From the NCBI GenBank assembly GCA_002346305.1, contig DDZI01000110.1, positions 1 through 13,740 on the forward strand: DNA of 13,740 nt. The letters are read 5' to 3'. Position 1 is the first letter of the stretch, and every line of letters begins with the position of its first letter. Shown piece by piece: positions 6,746-12,547 of the stretch. The notes beneath the pieces are model-generated. The model had not been told where the DNA came from, searched no databases, and was given only the letters and a program-made list of their open reading frames with translations. Origin of the DNA: Actinobacteria bacterium UBA3012 (GTDB lineage Bacteria; Actinomycetota; Actinomycetes; Nanopelagicales; Nanopelagicaceae). The position numbers and the translations under genes were made by a program.

Positions 6746-7906
6746 ATGTTTGCGAAAGATGAATTTCTAAAGGCCAGACTCGCAATCTTAATTGCATTTT
6801 TCATCAACGGATTCTCAGTTGGGAACTTCGTCTCTAGAATCCCAGACTTCAAATCTGAACTCGCAATTTCTAATGGGGTTCTGGGAGTCGCACTTTTCTG
6901 TGCATCACTTGGGGTCCTCGCAGCGCTTCGCCCTACGAGTAAAGCCGCAGCCAAATATGGCAGTGGTCCAGTAGTTAGATTGTCTGCATTTACCCTCGCC
7001 TTAGCGGTGCCACTAGTTGGTTTACTTTTCAATCTTCCTTGGTTTCTATTTTCACTATTTGTTTATGGAGTTCTCTCTTCAATCCACGACCTTTCTATAA
7101 ATGCACATGCTGCTGCCTTGGAAAATAAGGCGGGAAAGCGAGTAATGAGCACTTTTCATGCCATGTGGTCAATCGGTGGTCTGTTTGGTGGCGTAATTGG
7201 TGGTGCACTCGCGAGCTTCAATGTTTCAATTCAAATTCATTCATTTTTTGTTGGTGGATTTATTATTTTAGTTGCTCTCATTACTCGTAATTGGTTCTTG
7301 CATGCGGAAGCAGATCAACATGTAATTGAGAAACATAAGAAACGAAAAACTCCCAGTAGATTTTTGATTCTAGGTTTACTAGGTCTTTGTGGGGCGCTCG
7401 GTGAAGGAGCGGCAAGTGACTGGGGTGGAGTTTTAGCGCGTGACGCTTATGAAGCATCTCCGCTGATGTCGGCACTGCCATACGTCTTCTTCTCGGCCAC
7501 GATGGTTATCGGAAGACTGTCCGGAGATTTTCTTGCTCATAAATTTGGAGTAGTGAAACTATTAACCTGGTCCGGGTTTATAGCGGGAATTGGATTAACA
7601 GCAGGTTTATTTGCAGGAAATATTTATGGCGTAATTATCGGCTGGTTTTTATTTGGAATCGGTATTTCAACTGTCATACCAATGATGATTAGCGCAACCG
7701 GAACGCTTGCTAATGAGAAATACTCAGGCCAAGTTTCAGCCGCGGAAGGGGTTGCCTTAGTAACTGGAGTTGCATACTTTGGTTTTGTAATTGGCCCACC
7801 GCTAATTGGATTCATTTCAGAAATCGTAACGCTGCGCTGGGCCATGCTGCTGCCTGCTGTATTGGCAATAATCTTTGGATTAAGTGCAAAAAAAGTATTG
7901 TCATAG
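6746..7906 (+). CDS. MFS transporter, YbjJ-like
   Basis: A 386-residue major facilitator superfamily protein with about twelve hydrophobic helices in two halves, joined by a basic cytoplasmic loop near residues 190-205 (EKHKKRKTPSR). Supporting segments are the N-terminal ARLAILIAFFINGFSVGNFV, DLSINAHAAALE (115-126) and STFHAMWSIGGLFGG (135-149). The last two are typical of the YbjJ/sugar-porter-like branch of MFS that carries a conserved Asn/Glu pair and a Ser-Leu-Gly-type motif. Substrate is unknown. The downstream sugar-phosphate-isomerase-like gene suggests a carbohydrate or its derivative, but that is only context. The start at 6746 is supported by TAAGAT 6 nt upstream; there is no Shine-Dalgarno sequence. 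The manA-like gene begins 13 nt after its stop, so read-through transcription is likely. Confidence 0.85.
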   Translation: MFAKDEFLKARLAILIAFFINGFSVGNFVSRIPDFKSELAISNGVLGVALFCASLGVLAALRPTSKAAAKYGSGPVVRLSAFTLALAVPLVGLLFNLPWFLFSLFVYGVLSSIHDLSINAHAAALENKAGKRVMSTFHAMWSIGGLFGGVIGGALASFNVSIQIHSFFVGGFIILVALITRNWFLHAEADQHVIEKHKKRKTPSRFLILGLLGLCGALGEGAASDWGGVLARDAYEASPLMSALPYVFFSATMVIGRLSGDFLAHKFGVVKLLTWSGFIAGIGLTAGLFAGNIYGVIIGWFLFGIGISTVIPMMISATGTLANEKYSGQVSAAEGVALVTGVAYFGFVIGPPLIGFISEIVTLRWAMLLPAVLAIIFGLSAKKVLS

Positions 7907-7912
7907 TAAATT
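7907..7912 (+). promoter_or_regulatory. Possible -10 element of the manA-like gene, leaderless
   Basis: TAAATT fits TANNNT and lies immediately after the MFS stop codon, 7 nt before the ATG at 7920. No Shine-Dalgarno sequence is present in the 13-nt gap, which would be unusual for an internal gene of a leadered operon. A -35 is not evident. It suggests manA can be transcribed on its own as a leaderless mRNA in addition to read-through from the MFS gene. Confidence 0.4.
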
Positions 7913-7919
7913 GCATTCC

Positions 7920-8945
7920 ATGATTACTCCTCAGAAACTCGCATCCAATCAATTTGATCACTTCTACAAAGGCGGATACCGCATCGGCGCACTTCGCAAT
8001 GGCCCAGGTGGACCTATGCGACCTGAAGAGTGGATCGGTTCGATGACAACTCGTTTTGGTGAGAAAACCATGGGGCTATCGACACTTTCAGATGGAAGTT
8101 ATCTACGTGATTCAGTTATTGCTAATCCCGAGCAATGGCTTGGCGCTGAACATTTAAATACCTTTGGTGCAAGCACTGAATTATTGATGAAACTTCTTGA
8201 TCCAGATCAAAGACTTCCAGTTCATTACCATCCAAATCGTAAGTTTGCTAAAGAGCATTTGTCACTTAGGCATGGAAAGACAGAAGCTTGGATTATTTTG
8301 GAGGCACCTGCAGGAGCAAGTGTTGGATTAGGTTTTGGTAAAGAGATGGCTAAGTCCCAAGTTTCCAAAATGGTTGATGCCAGAGATTCAGATGGTTTGC
8401 TCGCTTCACTTCAAAAGTTTGAAGTAAAAGCTGGAGACACCGTATTTGTTCCTGCTGGAACCCCACATGCAATTGGCGCTGGGATATTTGTTCTAGAACT
8501 TCAAGAACCAACCGATCTCTCTGCACTTCTTGAGTGGAATGATTTTGCGGTTGATGGTGTCAAAGACGGCCATCTCGGCTTAGGTTTCGATACCGTATTA
8601 GATGCACTTCGATACACACCAATTGAAAAAGATGAAGCTAGTAAATTAGTTTTCTCTAATCGCCTGTTTAGTGGCTCTGATCAATCGGTATTTACCGCAG
8701 TTGCTGATCCTTATTTCCGTGCAGATTATCTCGCCGGCAACAGCAGCAAGGTCGCCGCAGGGTTTAGCATCATGTTGGTTTTAGAAGGCAATGGAAATAT
8801 TGCTTTCGAAAATGACTCGCCAATTGATGCGGTTAAAGGTGATGCAATTTTGATTCCACACAGTGCTGGAAGTTGGACTTTGACTGGTGCAAGCGGAGTT
8901 GTCTGTCGCCCACCACTAGCGAAAAACGCTTCGCTAGCTATTTAG
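7920..8945 (+). CDS. Class I mannose-6-phosphate isomerase-like cupin
   Basis: A 341-residue zinc-dependent cupin related to type I phosphomannose isomerases, which interconvert fructose 6-phosphate and mannose 6-phosphate for GDP-mannose synthesis or mannose use. The metal site is recognisable: HYHP (102-105) in place of the usual Q-x-H-P, GKTEAW with E122, and VPAGTPHAIGAG with H183, followed by the FVLELQEPTDLS strand (E193). In characterised ManA proteins the stretch after this has a conserved Arg (TYR-like). Here it reads ALLEWNDF, so that Arg is absent and the true substrate may be a different sugar phosphate or even a free sugar. It is shorter than E. coli ManA (about 390 residues). 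I chose the ATG at 7920 over an in-frame GTG at 7884 inside the MFS gene because a TANNNT hexamer ends 7 nt before it. The 3' end overlaps the convergent vanY-like gene by 8 nt and contains a hairpin. Family sure; substrate not. Confidence 0.78.
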   Translation: MITPQKLASNQFDHFYKGGYRIGALRNGPGGPMRPEEWIGSMTTRFGEKTMGLSTLSDGSYLRDSVIANPEQWLGAEHLNTFGASTELLMKLLDPDQRLPVHYHPNRKFAKEHLSLRHGKTEAWIILEAPAGASVGLGFGKEMAKSQVSKMVDARDSDGLLASLQKFEVKAGDTVFVPAGTPHAIGAGIFVLELQEPTDLSALLEWNDFAVDGVKDGHLGLGFDTVLDALRYTPIEKDEASKLVFSNRLFSGSDQSVFTAVADPYFRADYLAGNSSKVAAGFSIMLVLEGNGNIAFENDSPIDAVKGDAILIPHSAGSWTLTGASGVVCRPPLAKNASLAI

Positions 8946-8949
8946 TTTT
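8916..8949 (+). terminator. Possible terminator hairpin inside the end of the manA-like gene
   Basis: CTAGCGAA (8916-8923) and TTCGCTAG (8930-8937) form a perfect 8-bp inverted repeat around a 6-nt loop, followed by TTTAGTTTT (8941-8949), an interrupted T-run. This fits a weak intrinsic terminator for the plus-strand transcript. A second pairing is possible between GCGAAAA (8919-8925) and TTTTCGC (8946-8952). The stem lies within the last codons of the manA-like gene and reaches into the overlap with the end of vanY. On the minus strand no T-run follows the stem. Confidence 0.4.
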
Positions 8950-9588
8950 CGCAGGTGGCAGGCTTTCTAAAGCGTTCGCCATCATTGGTGGGCAGGGCTC
9001 ACCTGGTGCGATTACCGGTTCGAAATGCCACCATTCATTTTCATAAATGCGGCATATACCAAAGGTTGCTCCATTCTCCTCTAACCATCTAACAGCAGTC
9101 CGATCGCCGGGATAATTAACATCTATTGCGAGTCCCCGCGGATGATTTGAAACTTCTTTTGGTAACACCCATTTTGATGCTTCGTTCTCACTCCCATATT
9201 TCTTCACCGCATTATTAAATAACTGTTCTTGCAATTGCTGAGACCTGAATCCTGAAGTTATTTGAATATTGAATCCAACCGCCTTAGCTGCTGCTTGTGC
9301 TGCCAGAAATCTAACTTCGAAGGTTCGATCTAATTTAGTTGGACTAATCTCTGAATAAGTAATTGGTGCTGTGCCTAAAGATTCTTCCGGAGCTATGCAT
9401 CCACTTTCAGTGTCACTTGTCCGTAATTCACTGACCTCGATATTGAAACAGAGAAGTGGCTTAACAATTTTGGGAGCGATTTGAATCTGAACATCAGCAG
9501 TTTTACTGGTAGTCAGAGTGAGAATTGCGCAGACCAGTAGCAGATAGCCTGCTCCCCAGAAGTAGAAATCTGAAGTTTGCTTATCCAT
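8938..9588 (-). CDS. VanY/PF02557-type D-alanyl-D-alanine carboxypeptidase, membrane-anchored
   Basis: A zinc D,D-carboxypeptidase of 216 residues, expected outside the membrane, trimming D-Ala-D-Ala stem peptides or precursors. An N-terminal hydrophobic segment (about 9-26, GAGYLLLVCAILTLT) should act as an uncleaved anchor or signal. It is followed by a spacer of about 70 residues containing several cysteines. The catalytic domain shows ITSGFRS (110-116), SNHPRGLAIDVN with zinc ligands H149 and D156, and NEWWHFEP with the general base E185 and ligand H188. The C-terminal tail is proline-rich (GEPCPP, LPPAK). The ATG at 9588 overlaps the end of the phosphodiesterase gene in ATGGATAA (8 nt), which suggests translational coupling. 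A TTG at 9600 would add four residues. It is the last gene of the envelope operon and overlaps the manA-like gene tail to tail. It is the second D,D-carboxypeptidase in the window, unrelated in fold to DacB. Confidence 0.85.
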   Translation of the reverse strand: MDKQTSDFYFWGAGYLLLVCAILTLTTSKTADVQIQIAPKIVKPLLCFNIEVSELRTSDTESGCIAPEESLGTAPITYSEISPTKLDRTFEVRFLAAQAAAKAVGFNIQITSGFRSQQLQEQLFNNAVKKYGSENEASKWVLPKEVSNHPRGLAIDVNYPGDRTAVRWLEENGATFGICRIYENEWWHFEPVIAPGEPCPPMMANALESLPPAKTK

Positions 9589-10255
9589 AGCGCCGAGCAA
9601 TCTCAGGAAAATCGGTAATTACACCATCGATGCCTAACTTTTTACAACGCTCAAAGTCAACGTCTTCATTTACAGTCCAGATCAAAATTCTGCTTCCTCG
9701 TTCCTGCAATTTCTTTACGAGCGATGGATGCTTTGTTATTAGGTCTATGTCGAGCGCAGAGATCTTGCTCTTCGAAAAAATCGCTGGTAAATAGTATTTT
9801 GATATTTTACCTGCCACCCAATCAGATTGAACTCTTTTTCCGGCAAATTTTGAAAAGGACATGACTACAACTTCGATTCCAGCCGCTTTTATGTCGCTTG
9901 CCATCGACTGTAGCAATTCAACAACGCTACGCTCGATTCGTCCGCCATGAATATTTGGATGCTTGGTCTCAATTAATAGATGCTTTCTAGCAGAGATTGC
10001 TAAATTAAGTAGTTCGTCAAGCGTCATTAATTCATGCAAGCTTTGAAGTTCTTTTAGATTTGTGCGAGAAACCCAAACTCTTTTACCAGCAATTCGTCCT
10101 GTCGTAGCATCGTGAATGCAGACAATTTCGCCATCTCGCGACAAACGGACATCACATTCAAAACCATCTGCTCCTTCTTTGATTGCAACTTCGTAGGCCG
10201 ATCTCGTCATCTCAGGATTATTGCCGGAAGAACCGCGGTGAGCATAAATTTTCAT
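9581..10255 (-). CDS. Glycerophosphodiester phosphodiesterase (GDPD, UgpQ-like)
   Basis: A 224-residue TIM-barrel phosphodiesterase that hydrolyses glycerophosphodiesters to glycerol 3-phosphate and an alcohol. Catalytic-site residues are in place: H6-R7-G (YAHRG), E15 in NPEMT (replacing the usual PENT), E33 and D35 in FECDVRLSRDG, H48 in IHD, and E96 and K98 in LIETKH. It ends with WTVNED and GVITDFPEIA as in the family. There is no signal peptide, since the protein begins directly with the first catalytic strand, so it should act in the cytoplasm. The ATG at 10255 overlaps the glycosyltransferase stop as ATGA (4 nt). In this operon it may recycle glycerophosphodiesters released by the CDP-alcohol phosphotransferases or clip a glycerophosphate-modified product, though a housekeeping lipid-turnover role is equally possible. 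Confidence 0.88.
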   Translation of the reverse strand: MKIYAHRGSSGNNPEMTRSAYEVAIKEGADGFECDVRLSRDGEIVCIHDATTGRIAGKRVWVSRTNLKELQSLHELMTLDELLNLAISARKHLLIETKHPNIHGGRIERSVVELLQSMASDIKAAGIEVVVMSFSKFAGKRVQSDWVAGKISKYYLPAIFSKSKISALDIDLITKHPSLVKKLQERGSRILIWTVNEDVDFERCKKLGIDGVITDFPEIARRYG

Positions 10256-11004
10256 TTGCCAATTATGAAAAAGAGCGAATTTATGAATCCAAATTTCTTA
10301 GAAGGGGGTTTAGCTAGAAACAAGGCGCGCATAACTGGCGCCCAGATTCCAAAAACCCGAGAAAATACCTTGGCCCGCGCGCTGCGATCAGAATGTAAAT
10401 TTCTAATATTTCCTGAGCTTTCGGTTGGGTGAATTGCAATCACAATAGGTTCAAACTGCCCCTTAAGCCCCGACCTAAGTGCATCTGCAATAAAAATATA
10501 TTCGTCTCCTAGATAGTTTGGGGCACCAGCACCAAAGTTTTCATCAAACTTAATCCCAGCAGATTTGATGTCAGAAGTTCTAATCATCATTTCGTATGTC
10601 GCAGCTTTCGCAGAATTAGTTAATTTCAGTTGATGTGATTTAGTTGGATAACGCTTTCTAAGTTTCCCGGTTTCGTCTATGGCCTGCATCAATAGGATAG
10701 AAACATCTGGATTCGCATTTAAGTAATTTATGGCTGAAGCAATTCCTGATTCTTTAAATTCAATATCGTCATCACCAAAGAGCAGATACGCGGATTCCGC
10801 GTTTGCAATTGCAGTATTTCGACTCTTTGCCACACCCTGATTCTTTAATTCAAATACTTTCACTTCAGGACTGAAACCTGGGACTGAAATTGAATCTGGA
10901 TTTTGAACTATAACTAGATTATTTACCGAAGCTAGAAATTTTATGTTCTTCGCCCGGTTGGCTAAGGTTGAATAGCCAATTGTTAAAGGTAACAAACTAC
11001 TCAC
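10252..11004 (-). CDS. GT2-like (GT-A fold) glycosyltransferase
   Basis: A 250-residue inverting-type glycosyltransferase, probably at the inner membrane face. Key features are NQGVAKSRNTAI (55-66), where family members contact the nucleotide sugar, YLLFGDDDIEF with the metal-binding D-x-D (78-80), and FGAGAPNYLGDEYIFI (157-172), where the acidic G-D-E (166-168) is at the catalytic-base position. The C-terminal part (about 205-248) is basic and contains a hydrophobic stretch (FINSLFFIIGK) suggesting peripheral membrane attachment. Donor and acceptor are unknown. The start is a GTG at 11004, overlapping the stop of the preceding gene in GTGAGTAG (8 nt), with no good Shine-Dalgarno sequence, so coupled translation is likely. 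Its place between an ABC-like membrane protein and GDPD, downstream of two CDP-alcohol phosphotransferases, suggests it decorates or builds a phosphodiester-containing glycolipid or glycopolymer. Confidence 0.82.
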   Translation of the reverse strand: MSSLLPLTIGYSTLANRAKNIKFLASVNNLVIVQNPDSISVPGFSPEVKVFELKNQGVAKSRNTAIANAESAYLLFGDDDIEFKESGIASAINYLNANPDVSILLMQAIDETGKLRKRYPTKSHQLKLTNSAKAATYEMMIRTSDIKSAGIKFDENFGAGAPNYLGDEYIFIADALRSGLKGQFEPIVIAIHPTESSGNIRNLHSDRSARAKVFSRVFGIWAPVMRALFLAKPPSKKFGFINSLFFIIGK

Positions 11005-11767
11005 TGTGGGTGCGAGCCCTTGCGAACTTCATCAAACTTCTCGAAATATTCGAGAGGCCTGAATTTTGCATGCGAAGACCAAAGAAGAGAACAACCGTGT
11101 TCGACGTGCTAATTTCTCCTGTAAAGCTGAGAGCAATCAACGCACCAAAAAGAATCAGCATGGCCAAGCCAGAAATTAAGATTCCATTTTCTCCAGAACG
11201 AATGCGGGTTCTAACTTTTGTTGAACTTAAAACCCGCTCTTTACGCCTTCGTGCTTTAACAAAGCCTCTTTGAGATTTTAGCTGCCTTGCAAAAATTCTT
11301 CCTATTATTTGTATTACAGATGCAACTACGACAATATTTAGTAGACCAAATTTCCAATTCAATATAGTAGAGAAAAGAATGATCACTCCCATTTGCATAA
11401 AATTCGTTAATAGGCTTGTTAACTCAAAGGCTTGTGACCAACGCCAATTCTCATTTCTGCGAAGTATTTTCTTCTCCGAGGCCTTAAAGGCGCGATCAAA
11501 AACATTGATTCTATAAATTCGCTGAAAGTAATGGCCTGCTCGAGTTCCGCCTAGGAAAAGAAAGAATGCTCCTACAAATAAAATTATTTCGTTTCTACTT
11601 AATTCGTCCTCATGTAAAATTATCTGCATAAAAAATTTAGCAACAGCTAGTTCTGATACCGAAATGAATGCACCGGTCAAGACGAGAACAACTAAGATTA
11701 AACGAAATCGCGTGGTTGGAAAAAGTTGCAACATAGATGCTTTGAGTTGTAGAAATATTGTTAGCAT
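10997..11767 (-). CDS. Membrane protein resembling an ABC-exporter transmembrane domain, without ATPase domain
   Basis: A 256-residue protein with about five or six membrane segments (near 22-44, 58-77, 117-136, 138-157, 195-216 and possibly 221-235), separated by a long basic cytoplasmic loop (about 160-192). The ending, VVLFFGLRMQNSGLSNISRS followed by LMKFARAR, resembles the last helix of type I ABC exporters, where the coupling to the nucleotide-binding domain begins. The protein stops there: no Walker A, signature or Walker B sequence follows, and the next gene starts within its last codons. It is a little shorter than the family's normal domain of roughly 280-300 residues. It could be a half that pairs with an ATPase encoded elsewhere, or a degenerate domain with a structural role. 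The ATG at 11767 lies 3 nt after the preceding stop. A loose AAGGA is 12 nt upstream, and an internal ATG at codon 12 is an alternative start. Assignment to ABC exporters is by resemblance only. Confidence 0.6.
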   Translation of the reverse strand: MLTIFLQLKASMLQLFPTTRFRLILVVLVLTGAFISVSELAVAKFFMQIILHEDELSRNEIILFVGAFFLFLGGTRAGHYFQRIYRINVFDRAFKASEKKILRRNENWRWSQAFELTSLLTNFMQMGVIILFSTILNWKFGLLNIVVVASVIQIIGRIFARQLKSQRGFVKARRRKERVLSSTKVRTRIRSGENGILISGLAMLILFGALIALSFTGEISTSNTVVLFFGLRMQNSGLSNISRSLMKFARARTHSE

Positions 11768-11770
11768 GGC

Positions 11771-12544
11771 TTAATTATTCCTTAGTTTTGCCGAAGACAC
11801 GATTGCCGCTATGTGGCCAATGGTCACGAATAGGGAGATTGCAAGCGCAATTTCCATTGACTCTTTGAGCGCTCCGAAAATTGCTACATACATAGTGAAT
11901 TCGATTGAGTGAAATATCCGTTGTGCTGGAATGAAGTTGAATACCTTGCGGATATTACGAAGCACCCCTTTAACTGGCAGATTAGCTCCATCTAGGTCCT
12001 GGATTTTTGGAAGTCCTGAAAACGCCCGAGCAACATGGACTGCATCATTCAGCCCTTTATTTAGAATAATTAGGATGGCTAAGAGCGCGCCAAGAAATGG
12101 ATAAATTGAATCTGTGATCGGCTCGTTTGGCCAGTTGGCAAGGCGTAATCCAAAACAGATAGGTATCAAACCCTCTGCTAAATAATGACCGAGCTTGTCT
12201 AAAAAAATACCCATTGGTGATTTTGTTTCACGCCATCTTGCGACTTCACCATCGCAGCAATCAATCAACATCTGCAAGTGACTCAGAAAGAGTGCCAATG
12301 CAATGCCTTGCCAACCTTGGATAAGTAGTGCGGGCCCTATCGAAGCACCAACAATAATCATCAGCCAAGTGACGCCATTAGCAGTAATTGGAGTCCTTAA
12401 AAAAATCCGAGTCAGATAAGGAGAGATTTTTCTTTGATAAAGATCCGCAATCCAGTGCTCTGATGTAGATCTACCTGTAACCGAAGCTGGTTGTGAAATT
12501 TCACGGATCTGATCAATAGTCGGTCTACTTGGTCTTGTGGTCAT
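11771..12544 (-). CDS. CDP-alcohol phosphotransferase with altered catalytic motif (fourth Asp replaced by His)
   Basis: Integral membrane enzyme of 257 residues. The family swaps CMP of a CDP-linked alcohol or lipid for a second alcohol, making phosphodiester products such as phosphatidylinositol phosphate. The signature DxxDGxxAR(8)GxxxDxxxD is present as D95, D98-G99, A102-R103, G112 and D116, but the last Asp, normally the catalytic base, is His120 (DKLGHY; codon CAT at 12185-12187). About six hydrophobic helices are predicted (around 57-75, 80-95, 120-133, 146-163, 213-228 and 233-250). The first 40 residues are hydrophilic. From memory, a group of actinobacterial CDP-alcohol phosphotransferases also has GH at this position, so it may be a family feature rather than decay. 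The ATG at 12544 is 3 nt after the stop of the preceding, canonical CDP-alcohol phosphotransferase. Substrates are unknown. Confidence 0.82.
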   Translation of the reverse strand: MTTRPSRPTIDQIREISQPASVTGRSTSEHWIADLYQRKISPYLTRIFLRTPITANGVTWLMIIVGASIGPALLIQGWQGIALALFLSHLQMLIDCCDGEVARWRETKSPMGIFLDKLGHYLAEGLIPICFGLRLANWPNEPITDSIYPFLGALLAILIILNKGLNDAVHVARAFSGLPKIQDLDGANLPVKGVLRNIRKVFNFIPAQRIFHSIEFTMYVAIFGALKESMEIALAISLFVTIGHIAAIVSSAKLRNN

Positions 12545-12547
12545 GAA

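Noticed and set aside
10112..10432. Plus-strand open frame across the GDPD/GT2 junction
   Set aside because: It is antisense to both catalytic genes, has no start signal, and the composition does not suggest a protein.
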